A DNA stretch of 64,000 bases from NCBI RefSeq assembly GCF_030704535.1, contig NC_081820.1, positions 23,232,001-23,296,000 on the forward strand. Reading direction: 5' to 3'. The DNA is from Vitis vinifera. Taxonomy: Eukaryota > Streptophyta > Magnoliopsida > Vitales > Vitaceae. Below are positions 12,694 through 24,122 of the stretch, piece after piece. The notes under the pieces were generated by a model, which was given only the letters and a program-made list of their open reading frames with translations, was not told the origin of the DNA and did not search any database. Position 1 is the stretch's first letter. Every line of letters begins with the position of its first letter. Position numbers and translations under genes: made by a program.

Positions 12694-14127
12694 GAAACCA
12701 TCCCGTTTCTTGCCCAGAAATTTGGCAGCTGCAGGTTTCTTTATTATGAAAGTGGTTTTAGAGGCTACCTTAGAGCAAGCATCGATCTCGACATTCCATT
12801 CTTTGGAGAAGATGTTCCGATATGTTAACGAGCATGATAAGTATATTGAGCTCAAATCTTGAGTTTGTAAAGCTTTGAGGAAAATTGTTACTTCAGTCAA
12901 ACTTAGTTTGATAGGATGTTTCAGATTCGACCCTCTTTCTGTAATTTACTTTTCCACTATTTGTTTTGTAAAAGCTTAACCTGATATGGTGGGAGGTCTT
13001 GGTGTCAATCACTTCAGTGTATTTTTTACTATTCATTGCATGTTTCTTATTTGTAGAGCAATGTTTCTTCTCTTCAAAGATCTCCATGATTCCAACAAGA
13101 ACCCCTTTTAGAATGGTATAAGAGATCTTTTCCCTAATCTATAGTCTACGTTTGGGGAGAGCCATAAATGTTGAATACTCTATGTTTGGGGAGAGCCATA
13201 AATGTTGAATATTCCAAGCTCATTGAGGGCATCCATTAAGGTTTAACCCAAAGATGTGGGAGGGGGAAAAGCCTACTAGAGCTGCTGCAACTGTTCATTT
13301 GGATAGACAATACTAAAAGAAAAACACGTAAAAAAAAAAGAAGTAAATAAAAGACGGGGATCTCAAAAGACAAATAATATAGGTTCAAAATTTTATCAGA
13401 TACTTCCTTTTTCGTTTTCATTTTGTATTTTGGCTCACTTCTCCTTTGATTCAAGATAAAGAAGGTATACGATGGGATTTCAAACTTATAAAACTAGATA
13501 TATTTAGCCTAAACTTAAAAAGAAAAAAATTAAATTAACTCCAATTTTAAAGTTAAAAAATATTTTTTATAATTCTATTTTATATGGGTTGCAGTTTTAT
13601 ACAAATTTAAATTACCTCCGATAATATTAATATGATAAACCAAAAAAGAAGAAGACGGGAATATGTTCATACACTAATATGTTATTATTAAAATAATAAA
13701 ATATTTTTATTAAAATTATGTTTGAATATGAATAGTAATAATTTAAAATAAATATAAACTTTTATTTATTTTTATAAAGAATAAAAATATATATATCCAA
13801 CTGTCTAAATTTGAATTTCAATACATACCGTTATGGTATGTTAGCATCCGCCTACATTTTAATACGGTTAACGGCGTCGCTAATTTCCAAAACCCCGACT
13901 TTGCTCTGTGTAGTGGGAAACGGAGAGTATGAATTTCAGACGACGTCGAATTCTGCCACATCAGAATGAAACGGCGGCGTTGCTGACTTGCTACAGTGTT
14001 TTCTGAGTTCTTCACGAGACGCCATGGACGACGTTGATCGCTTGTTTCAGTGCTTCAAATGTGGCGTGTCTCTTCCAAGTACTCTCTCTACTAGTCTTAT
14101 ATAGATAGATATGATCGATTTATGGTA

Positions 14128-14327
14128 TGTTTGGTCGCTGAGAAAATGTGGGAACAAGGAAAAGAAAAATCAAAACTGTGAATCATGAGATGTCTGAAAT
14201 TGGGGACGAGAAACCAAGACCTCTATTTTTTTGCGATTTTCATTATTTGGAAGCCTATATAAAATACTAAAATAAGTTCAGAACTGTTATCTTGAGCTTT
14301 TCCTCAATTTTCTGCCAACCAAACACG
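14128..14327 (+). repeat. Inverted motif pair in PrimPol-fragment intron 1
   Basis: TGTTTGGTCGCTGAGAAAA (14,128-14,146) is mirrored by TTTTCTGCCAACCAAACAC near 14,309-14,326. The first lies about 50 nt after the exon-1 donor. The same arrangement occurs in copy B (28,833-29,032) and, with perfect arms, in another gene at 48,158-48,262. Confidence 0.5.
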
Positions 14328-15665
14328 GTGTGCTTGCTTCTCTTTTCTTCAATGCTTGGTTAGGGCTTTATTTTCGTTACTATGACCGGACATTTAATTA
14401 AAGTTAGTAAAAGTGGAATTTTCTGATAATTATGTTTAATTGAAGCAAAATGCGTCCCCAAATTTGCTGATGATTCAATATTAGGGATTTTAGAATATTT
14501 TCTTGCTTTCTTCAAGTGGATTGGTTTTCAAACTTTCTAGGGAAAAAAATGTTACGCACACATTGGTTAGAACTCACCTTTGAAAACCGACCATCGAAGG
14601 TAGGGTGCCCAATTGCTTATAAGCCAAATCACTAACCCTTAATTTCTCGATATGGGACGTAATTAGGTCGTTACAAAAACTTCTCCGAAGTTGAAAGATT
14701 TGAGTCCACTTTTTAAGGCATGGTGTGCCAGCATTTTCAAGTTACTTTTTCTTTTGGCCCTTCAAGCAAAAATTTCAGTGATTTTTTTCTTTGATAAGCA
14801 TAGACTAAGGAATGGCTCACAAAAACACTAATGATAAAGAACTTAATTCACTTTATTCCATTTGTTTGGGGTTGTTGATACCCTTTTCTTGGCTGACTTT
14901 CAGGTGGGCTCACCCAGATAGCCTATGAAACATCCCCTTTTAGTGAACTATGATCCCAAAAAACCAAGTTGGAAAAGTATATTCAAATTTTATGAAAACA
15001 GTACAATCATTGCATTGGCTGCTGAAAAAGTTCAGGAAAAATTGAAACTTTGTGCACCAACATCTCATTATTAGGCAAAGAAGGGAAAACTTCTCTACTC
15101 AATATAACGTATTTTATTTTAGGTTAATTTTTCTTTTCCCTTCTTATAGAAGAAAAAACCATTAAACATAAGATTTAAACTTTAATTTTCTTTTCTATTC
15201 ATCAGTTTCTCGGAAACCAAGTAGAAGAAGTGATAAATGGTGTGAACCTTGGTCTCCATAAAATGAAACAACTTTGTGAAGTTTGAAGTGAATCGAGAAT
15301 TATGCCTTTCACCATACTATTTCTTGACATTTTGAATTAAATAAGTTACTTTCCCTTTATGTTCTTATGGTAATTGCTTCCTTGTATATTTACCTTGTAT
15401 TTCAGAATCTGCTATTAAAGAAAGAAAACATAGTAAAGAAAAATTGAAGCAAGCAGGTTCAACTCATGAGGCATCTGCATATTCTGATGTTCAATCTCCA
15501 GGATCAGCTGGAGAAAGACATCAAAACATAAACAATGTGCAGTCCTGCATGAAGGAAGTATATGTTGTAACGATTCACTCCCAACCGTGTAGATATTGTT
15601 CACTTTGGACCCAAAAGGGCCCTCGCGGCTTTAAAACGCATCTACTTGGTTACAAAGAATCTCTA

Positions 15666-15708
15666 CATATATAGCGTCATAAACTTTCTCCCTTATTCGA
15701 TGTGAGAC
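15666..15708 (-). promoter_or_regulatory. snRNA-type promoter module (USE + TATA) in TRIM LTR 1
   Basis: On the minus strand GTCTCACATCG (15,708-15,698; plant USE consensus RTCCCACATCG, one mismatch) is followed after exactly 24 nt by TATATATG (15,673-15,666). Confidence 0.5.
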
Positions 15709-15905
15709 ATCACAAACACTCCCTCATGCAGACACAACGTCCTCGTTGTGTCCCATGGAATTGCGGGGTCAAACAGACAAACACCCCTTACGGGGTCAAA
15801 CAAGCCCCCACACCTCACTCCCAACTGTGTAGATATTGTCTGCTTTTGACCCAAATGGGTCCTCATTGCTTTAAAACGCGTCTACTTGGTTAAGAGGAGT
15901 CTCTA

Positions 15906-15948
15906 CATATATAGTGGCAAAAACTTTCTCTCTTATCTGATGCGGGAC
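15906..15948 (-). promoter_or_regulatory. snRNA-type promoter module (USE + TATA) in TRIM LTR 2
   Basis: GTCCCGCATCA (15,948-15,938, two mismatches to the USE consensus) and TATATATG (15,913-15,906), again exactly 24 nt apart. Confidence 0.45.
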
Positions 15949-15954
15949 ATCACA

Positions 15955-16294
15955 AACTCATTAAAGGTAAAAGAGTCCTTTTACAATTAAAAATCCTATA
16001 TATAAATTAGATTTTCCTCTTATCTTCTTTATTTAGAAAACTTTATCAACCAAAAAACAGAGAATTGAATAATGTAAGGTCAAAGGATGATTATTTGCCC
16101 TTAGTGGAGTTTGCCTATACTAATAGCTTTCAAGCTAGCATTGGGATGACACCTTTTGAGGCATTATATGGTAGGAGATGTTGATCTCCTGTTTGTTGGG
16201 ATGATGTTGGAGAAAAGAAACTTTTGGGGCTTGAACTTGTGCAGTTGACTGTTGAAAAGGTCTCTTTAATTAAGGAAAGATTGAAAACAACACA
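15955..16294 (+). pseudogene. Captured Ty3/gypsy integrase C-terminal fragment
   Basis: The plus strand from about 16,105 encodes a fragment with VEFAYTNSFQASIGM and FEALYGRRC, then a stop, then a segment ending VEKVSLIKERLKT. This is the distal integrase region of a chromovirus-like gypsy element, not of the Tat element in this window. The first 120 bp of the fragment are AT-rich and not assigned. It is too short to be functional and lies between the two TRIMs. Confidence 0.8.
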
Positions 16295-16300
16295 GTTGAT

Positions 16301-16343
16301 GTTCCACATCGGATAAGGGAGAAAGTTTATAGTGTTATATATG
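16301..16343 (+). promoter_or_regulatory. snRNA-type promoter module (USE + TATA) in TRIM LTR 3
   Basis: GTTCCACATCG (16,301-16,311) is followed after 24 nt by TATATATG (16,336-16,343). One mismatch to the USE consensus. Confidence 0.5.
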
Positions 16344-16577
16344 TAGAGGTTTATTTTAACCAAGTAGACGCATTTTAAAGCCGTGAGGGCCCCTTTGGGT
16401 CTAAAGCGGACAATATCTACACAGTTGGGAGTGAATCATTACAAATGGTATCAGAGCCGATTCTTAACCCCGGTGTGGGGGTTTGTTTGGCCCCGTAAGG
16501 GGTGTTTGTCTATTTGACCCTGCAATTCCATGGGACACAACGAGGATGTTGTGTCTGTATAGGAGGGTATTTGTAAT

Positions 16578-16620
16578 GTCCCACATCGGATAAGGGAGAA
16601 AGTTTCTAGCACTATCTATG
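16578..16620 (+). promoter_or_regulatory. snRNA-type promoter module (USE + TATA) in TRIM LTR 4
   Basis: GTCCCACATCG (16,578-16,588) is a perfect USE match; TATCTATG follows after 24 nt (16,613-16,620), with the TATA box itself changed at one base. Confidence 0.5.
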
Positions 16621-17219
16621 TAGAGGCTCCTCTTAACCAAGTAGACGTGTTTTAAAGCCGTAAGGGCCCCTTTGGGTCCAAAGCGGACAATATCTACACG
16701 ATTGGGAGTAGGTTGTTACATATGCTCTGTCTTTCCTTTTGTTTTTAGACTTCCGTGTTTTCTCTTTTTTTATGTCGATTGCTTTATGCTTAAAATGAAG
16801 TTTCTATATTTTTGTTACGGGCAGCAAGCAAGTAGGTATCCTGATTCAAGGAATAGTCATAACTCATACATACTGGTATTTAGTTGCATGTAACACCAAG
16901 CATCTCATTGAAGCTTGATATCCAGTCTCAATGACTTGTGTGCTCAGGCACACACAAATTCTTGTATGCTAAAGTTATATTCAATTAAATACTATTCCTA
17001 TAGAAAATAATCATTTGGCTTCTTGAGTTAATCATGAATTTTGAAAGTGATAGCTGTTGAATCTGTTTGAATTGTTGGTTGGACAGATCATACTTTACTA
17101 TTTATTACTTATTTTAATGCATGGCTTAATTCTATATATCATTATTCCTTCATCTTGGTCCTAGAACAGTTGAAGCAGAGAGGTTTAATTGTCACAAGCA
17201 CATTTCTCCAATCATATTA

Positions 17220-17702
17220 CTGGATAAGGACTTTGCAAGCTTAAAACCTATATTTACTTGCAATAAGGAAAATTGTCCACCAAAAGAGTCAAGAATCCTT
17301 CTTGTTCATCTAAGCCAATGATCACTACATCCAAAAACAAATAAAATAATTATGGGATTAGATGAAATGATTCTTTTGTTGAAAATGCTAAATGAAGTAC
17401 TGTAAAAATAAAAAAGAAAGTGAAAATACCTTAACACACCAATAATGTTGGAACAAAAAAAGTTTTGATACCACTTGTTGTATATGTGGAAACTTTTTTG
17501 AAAGAATATAAAATAAAATCATTCATACACAAAGGTAGATAAGGTTTTAATTTAATCCGACTGATCATACCTACCTCTTTAGATGAGAGATAATATTCCT
17601 ATATAAAATAAAGAACATTAAAAGGGACCGATCAAAACAGATAAGAGATAACATTTCACTATATAATAAAAAGACAGTTCAACAGATAAATCAAAATATA
17701 TA
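17220..17702. other. Unassigned spacer between duplication copy A and a giant LTR
   Basis: AT-rich sequence of 480 bp with no ORF of note and no match elsewhere in the window. It separates the broken end of the PrimPol fragment from the large solo LTR, so it may mark the original duplication junction. Confidence 0.5.
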
Positions 17703-18580
17703 TGTGGACCCGCATTTTTCACGTGCGTCCCTACTCGATCGGCGAGACTCGCTTTTTATTTGTGAAAAATTATTTAGTTTTGGAAAAGTTGGAGCCGCCA
17801 CTTATTTTATTTTTATTTTAAAGGGAAAATAAAACAAGAAATAAAACCCTAAAAAAAGTGACTATAATTTTTGGAAAAGCTTGTCTTTGAAAAACCCGAG
17901 TCTAAGTCCGGGGATCAGGTTACTTATTGGGAAGGTACCTCTAGGAGGTAGCACCCCTCTAAGCCCTAAAGAGGTCTCTACTAACTAAGTTGAGGGAAAC
18001 GTGACAATTAAATAGTTGATCATGGATACCTAGATAGACTAAGGTGATTTCAAAAAATAACATGCCAAATAGGATCAAATTACGATAAAAGAGAGTTAGG
18101 GTGCATACCTGGACAACTTCTCAAGCGCTATCATAAAACATGAAAGTTAATATTGAGATACATCACACAACATGCATTTTATCAAAGATAATCAAACAAT
18201 CATCAAATATATACCAAGACAATCAAATAGGATAGCAAGCATAGACATAGTACACAACGACAATCATATTCATAGGGTTTAGCAGGGAACGTACCCGTAT
18301 AGCATATATAACTCCTAATGCGCTTCATCAGGACATAGGGTTTAGATAACAAATAATAAATAATAAATCCTAGCATGCTTATCTAACTAATTAGCAAAAA
18401 TTATCAGCATACGAAATAATTAATTATCATACATATCTTGTATACAATTCCTAAAAAGAAAAAAAAATGTAAATATAATTACAATAAATAGCAGCGTGGT
18501 AGCAAAAATAAATTTTGAAAAAGATTTTCTTATGTAGGGGTTTCACCAATTCCCCAAATTAATATACACAAATATAACTT

Positions 18581-19115
18581 GGAATTAAATGTTATTACTT
18601 TCATAAAAAAATAAAAAATAAAAAATTCATGAGTATTAAAAAAAAACATTTATTCTATAGTTTTAATGAATTGTATTTATAAAAGGAAGTTTTGATTTAC
18701 TTAAATAAGAAGGTTTTAATTTCATGCAAAGAAAATATTTTTTTTTTAAAGTTTGTTCACAAGAAAATAAATGTTATCACTTTTATAAAGGAAATATTTC
18801 ATAAGTATTAAAAATAATAATAATAATAACAATAATTGATTCCATAGTTTTAATGAATTTTATTTATAAAAAGAAGCTTTAATTTATTTAAATAAAAAGA
18901 CTTTAATTCCATGCAAAGAAAATGTTTTTAAAAAGTTCATTCACAAGAAAATAAATGTAATTATCACTTTTATAAAGGAACTATTTCATGAGTATAATAA
19001 TAATAATAGTAATAATTGAGTCCATAGTTTTAATTAATCTTATAAAAGGAAGTTTCAATTTACTTAAATAAAAAAGGCTTTAATTCCATGCAAAGAAAAT
19101 ATTTTCAAAAATTCA
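18581..19115. repeat. Triplicated ~180-bp unit inside the giant LTR
   Basis: Three diverged copies share ATAAATGTTATCACTTTTAT, a CCATAGTTTTAAT segment and TTCCATGCAAAGAAAAT in the same order. Confidence 0.65.
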
Positions 19116-19510
19116 TTTACAAAAAAAGAGAAAGAGAAAAATAAATAAATAAAAATTAATTAATTAATAATGGTAATAATAATAAAACCTCATAAAAATA
19201 TATTTGACAATTTAAAAATATATATATTTTTTTAATGTAAGAATATCTTTTATAATTTAAATTTTTCTTTAATAATTTTTTTTTAACTTTATTTTATTTA
19301 CAACAGGATGATTTCCACAACTCTTTATTTAGAAAGCACAAATTTTTATTTTTATTTTTTTAAAACATAATAAATTTTTTAAATAAGATAAACAATTATT
19401 TTATATTTTAATCCAAGAGAACGAAAAAAATGTTTAAAATAATTTAAATATTACAACTTTTTATTTTTTTTATTTTTAAACAAAGCTATCATAAAAATTA
19501 TCAAAACACT

Positions 19511-20150
19511 TAAAAATCCGAACTTTTTCATCATCATCAGGAACTATCCCAAAACTAAAAATTAAGCACAATATAAAATTTCATTAATATCCAAATTATT
19601 GAAAACTAAAAAAAACTTGCAAAATATTTCAACTTTTTATCACAAAATTATCCAAAACGAATAAAACATCTAATTTTTAAACTATCATCCCGAATCATCC
19701 AAGACAAATGCCTACAAAAAGTAACATGAGATTAGCAATAATAATAATGATAACTAAAATAAAATAAACAAAATAAATTCAAAAACCAAAAAAAAAAAAC
19801 TAAAAATCCTAACTTGATTTATATTTTATTCAAACAATCATTATGAATTATTCCAAAGCTAAAAAAATAAGCACAATATAAGTTTTCATTAATATCCAAA
19901 TTATTGAAAACTAAAAAAGACTTGCAAAATATTTCAACTTTTCATTAACATCACAAAATTATCCAAAATGAATAAAAAATCTAATTTTTAAACTATCATC
20001 CCGAATCATCCAAGACAAATGCCTACAAAAATTAACATGAGATTAGCAATAATAATAATGATAACTAAAATAAAATAAATAAAATAAATTCAAAAACCCA
20101 AAAAAAACTAAAAATCCTAACTTAATTTATATTTTGTTCAAACAATCATT
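19511..20150. repeat. Tandem ~290-300-bp unit inside the giant LTR
   Basis: A block running from TAAAAATCCGAAC through CATCCCGAATCATCCAAGAC to AATTCAAAAACC is repeated from about 19,801, with the start of a third copy near 20,108. Confidence 0.7.
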
Positions 20151-21166
20151 AACACATCTCATATAAATACATTAAATCCAACAAAACACTCACCGGAAGA
20201 CATTAAATCCTATTATAACCGTCCATGATTTCATTCCCTTTCCTTTAACAAATAAATAAAAAAAACATGCCAATAGCATCATTCACATCAGGACTGACCA
20301 TATATTCACATTCATTTGCATTTTAAATCCAACAAAACGAAGTCAAAGAACACTAACCTTTCTTGCAACTACCATCTTTTACGATTGTGTCACTTTTTCT
20401 TCTCAGTCTAGCACGATTGTGTCACTTTTTCTTCTCAGTCTAGTTGTGTCTGCTTCTTCGATCTGACTCGCGTGTTCCTTCACCATAAAGAGTCCCTGAA
20501 TCAGCCTATGCGTCCTCTAGAAGTTCCACCCGGAAACGTGATCTCCATGTCTACAATTTTCTTCTGAATCTCGTTCAAAAAATCAACCAAAAATTCTCCC
20601 AGAGCTCTCTTTTCTCTCTCTCTAAGACATCTCCCCCCTCTCTTCAGGCCCTCTCCTCTAAAAAAAATTCTCCTTTTTTTTCCTCCTCTTCCTTGTCTTT
20701 CTCATATTCTCCAAAAAAAAACCCCCAAATCCCCTTCATCACGCCTCTCTTCCCTTTTTTGCATGTGAGTTGACTTTTATTTCCTTCTAAGAATTCCCCC
20801 CGCTCTCTTTCTTGCAAAATACAGTCTGTCTATTCAATATGTCACCTCAATTCTTCCTAAAATATATCATCTCTTTTCCTTTTTCCATTTAAAATATGCT
20901 TTGACCCAAAACACTACTGAAACCTCCTTCCATCATCACGTGATTCTTTTCCCAAAAGACAAATTACATTACCTTCTTTGCTGCTCATCATTTCTTTTTT
21001 CATACATAAGCTAAATCTTCCCCATAACATGGCTCCATTCATTTTTTTTCCATATGTCTACTCTTGGAACCAATATGGTAGCTACCCACTCCGAGCTTCA
21101 CATCATAGACACTTTTTTATCTTTCTATTGGTGGACTTCCTACAAAATTTCAAAGTTAATAGAGTA

Positions 21167-21212
<46 letters not shown>
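21167..21212. repeat. (AAT)n microsatellite
   Basis: About 15 near-perfect TAA/AAT units inside the giant LTR. It creates a poly-Ile open frame that is not a gene. Confidence 0.9.
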
Positions 21213-21215
<3 letters not shown>

Positions 21216-21489
21216 TGTTTAAACAAAATTATTAAATTAAACTAAAGAAGTAAAGACAAGTATTATGGAAAAGTGATAAAATAATAGGAAAATAAAATAA
21301 ATAAAGAAATATACAAAATAATAAATAAAATAAAATAAACAAAAATATAAAGGTAAAAAATAAAAAAATAAAAAAATAAAAAATTAAATAAAATAAAAAA
21401 AGTCAAACAATGTGATTTTACAAAAACGAGTCTTGCAAGTCATACAAGTCATGCAACCATGCAAACCATGCCCATGCAAAAAATGATCT

Positions 21490-22120
21490 AAATGGGCCTA
21501 AGGTGTCGAAATGGGCCTAAAGTGATGCCTAATGGGTCAAGTGTACCTAAATGGGCCTAGGGTACCTAAATGGGCCTAGAGTAATCTAAGTGGGCCTAAA
21601 GTGGCTAAATGGGCCTAAAGTGATCTAAGTGGGCCTAAAGTGTCTAAATGGGCCCAAAGTGATGCCTAATGGGCCAAGTGTACTTAAATGGGCCTAAAGT
21701 GATCTAAGTGGGCCTAGGGTGACTAAGTGGGCCTAAAGTGTCTAAATGGGCCTAGGGTGCCTAAGTGGGCCTAGGGTGCCTAAGTGGGCCTAAAGTGATC
21801 TAAGTGGGCCTAAGGTGACTAAGTGAGCCTAAAGTGGCTAAATGGGCCTAAAGTGACGCCTAATGGGCCAAGTGTACCTAAATGGGCCTAGGGTGCCTAA
21901 ATGGGCCTAAAGTGACCTAAATGGGCATAAAGTGATGCATAATGGGCCAAGTATACCTAAATGGGCCTAGGGTAATCTAAGTGGGCTTAGAGTTACCTAA
22001 ATGGGCCTAGGGTGCCCAAATGGGCCGAAAGTGATCTAAGTGTGCCTAAAGTGTCTAAATGGGCCTAAGGCGCTTAAGGTGGTGCCTAATGGGCCAAAGG
22101 TGGCTAGGTAAGCCTAAGTC
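21490..22120. repeat. TGGGCC minisatellite in giant LTR
   Basis: Tandem units of about 19-20 bp of the form TAAATGGGCCTAAAGTGAYC, with variants. About 26 copies of TGGGCC were counted by hand. TGGGCY is the plant site II motif bound by TCP factors. Located near the 3' end of the LTR. Confidence 0.9.
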
Positions 22121-22289
22121 TAAATAAGTCTAAATTAGGGCTACCAGGAGTCGCAATAGAGTTCAATAAATCCCTCAACCATAGTCCCCAAGGTGGCGTA
22201 GAGCAGATAGGTTATGCGAGTAATAATGGGCCGCCAGGGAATTGCTGTAAACGACATGTGCGAGGAAGACAAAATAGAGGGTTTACAAT

Positions 22290-23014
<725 letters not shown>

Positions 23015-24122
23015 TGTCACGACCCAAATTCTAGGCGACCCAAAATTTGGTCCATGATCCCATATCAAAGGTTTGACCCTAAGGGTTTCTCATACTCCAC
23101 GCTTGCAGTCAACAAAAACACTCTGAATTTTTTTTTCCACGTATAAACCGCACTAGGGTTCTCACCAACTAACAATGTTTCAAACATTACTCAAATGCAT
23201 CAAGATTTAATAATTATCATTACAGTCAAAAATAAAAGTTCATAGTTAATCCACTTAATCAAATTAAGGTCTCATTACACATTCATAGTTCACAATTTAT
23301 TAAAACAAGTTCCAATATCACAAACGCCATAAATAAGACACGTTCCACTAGACCGCTCCAAGGGCATCCTAAAGTCCTCCCTGCCCCACCTGTGGATCCT
23401 AAGGAGTGATATCTACATCTAAAAAAAATGTAAAAAGGAAGGGGTGAACATTTTCACATTGCTCAGTAAGGTACCTAACACCCAAGGGGTTATGGGGAAT
23501 TACTAAGTTACACAATAACATAAAAAATAAAAAAAAACATTTCAACAACATTGATCAAGCCCCATAATTTAATATATATAATTATACACAATTCCATAAT
23601 ATTCAACAAATAAATGAAATGCATATGAACGTATGACACACAGTCATACAATGCACTATTGTTCTCGAGCTTTCACCAAAGGATACGCGTCCGCACCCAA
23701 ATACATTCCCCATTCGAAGTCTTCTTGGAGTAAACTTTTGGGTCTTTCACCCTAGGGATCCCTCTCCCTTCTTAATTTGCCTCACACAAACTTTCACTTT
23801 TCGTCACTATTTCATTTTTTTTCTTTCTTTTTTCCATTTCATACACTTTTCACAATTTTTATCTTTTCTTCACACAACCATGATGCAAATGTATGTCACA
23901 ATTCCAAAATTTCTCAATAATTTCAACAACTTCAACAATTCCAACATTTCCAATAATCCAATAAAATAAATTTTCCACATTACAATTTTCGAAAATATCC
24001 CAACAAATTTTCAAAATTTCACATATCAATAAACTTAAAATTATACCACACTTTCGGAATTTTTCAATAATTCTAATAATTTTCAATATTCTAAATTAAT
24101 CAATTCTCCACAACCAAATTAC

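Larger units (their letters stand above)
15566..15954 (-). mobile_element. TRIM, left copy, primer-binding site deleted
   Basis: Read on the minus strand: an LTR (15,566-15,714, 149 bp) and a second LTR (about 15,815-15,954) flank a roughly 100-bp core. The purine tract GAGGGAGTG is present, but the primer-binding site and the last roughly ten bases of one LTR are missing. No coding capacity. Confidence 0.75.
15566..16720. mobile_element. Composite insertion: two inverted TRIMs around a gypsy integrase fragment
   Basis: This 1155-bp insert is absent from copy B, where GTATATGCTC is uninterrupted. Left end: a TRIM in minus orientation (15,566-15,954). Middle: gypsy pol sequence (15,955-16,294). 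Right end: a complete TRIM in plus orientation (16,295-16,720). The outer ends are inverted 149-bp LTRs (TGTAAC...GTTACA), and the flanks read TATGT/TATGC, a 5-bp target duplication with one transition. Neither TRIM has its own flanking duplication, so the whole seems to have gone in as one unit, or arose by later rearrangement between two insertions. Confidence 0.8.
16295..16720 (+). mobile_element. TRIM, right copy, structurally complete
   Basis: Two 149-bp LTRs (16,295-16,443 and 16,572-16,720) flank a 128-bp core. TGGTATCAGAGCC at 16,446 is the canonical initiator-Met primer-binding site, and AGGAGGG near 16,561 is the purine tract. The core contains short GC-rich repeats (GGGGTTTGTTTGGCCCCG) and no ORF. 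It would need enzymes from another element. Confidence 0.85.
14024..17216 (+). pseudogene. PrimPol 5' fragment, copy A (exons 1-4)
   Basis: Exon 1 (14,024-14,078), exon 2 (15,406-15,557) and exon 3 (16,825-16,875) correspond to PRIMPOL exons at 28,728, 30,111 and 30,369 and have the same lengths. The exon 4 equivalent starts near 17,154, but its acceptor CAG is CAT here, and homology ends near 17,219. No catalytic part remains: the DxE, SRH and zinc-finger exons exist only in the full gene. The TRIM composite sits eight bases after the exon-2 end, leaving the GTATAT donor. A truncated transcript encoding about the first 86 residues is conceivable. Judged a truncated duplicate. Confidence 0.85.
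11519..17219. repeat. Segmental duplication copy A, main part
   Basis: From GGGTGCACGAG onward this stretch matches 22,990-23,014 and then 26,190-30,765. It covers the C2-domain gene, its 3' spacer, and PrimPol exons 1 to part of 4. The match stops near 17,219, inside the exon-4 equivalent. Differences from copy B are point changes, small indels, and the 1.16-kb TRIM composite at 15,566. A short direct duplication (about 39 bp, 13,141-13,215) is private to this copy. The spacer 12,700-14,023 has no further gene. Confidence 0.9.
17703..22287 (+). mobile_element. Very large solo LTR (about 4.6 kb)
   Basis: It starts TGTGGACCCGCATTTTTC and ends GGGTTTACA, flanked by ATATA on both sides (17,698-17,702 and 22,288-22,292), a weak AT-rich target duplication. 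The first 400 bp (GAGACTCG, GGAGCCGCCACTTATTTT, TAGCACCCCTCTAAGCCC) resemble long LTRs of Ogre/Tat-type elements of woody plants as I remember them. No coding region, primer-binding site or second LTR is seen, so it is read as a solo LTR. Its length is swollen by internal repeats: three diverged units of about 180 bp (18,581-19,115), two to three units of about 290-300 bp (19,511-20,150), an AAT microsatellite and a TGGGCC minisatellite. Confidence 0.65.

Noticed and set aside
15444-15674. 76-codon ORF overlapping PrimPol exon 2 of copy A
   Set aside because: It is exon 2 read on into the TRIM LTR; the splice donor at 15,558 explains the end of the coding part.
20978-21235. 85-codon ORF ending in poly-Ile
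   Set aside because: Produced by the AAT microsatellite inside the giant LTR.
21490-22120. CRISPR-like regular array
   Set aside because: Units are contiguous and diverged with no unique spacers; this is a minisatellite in a plant LTR.
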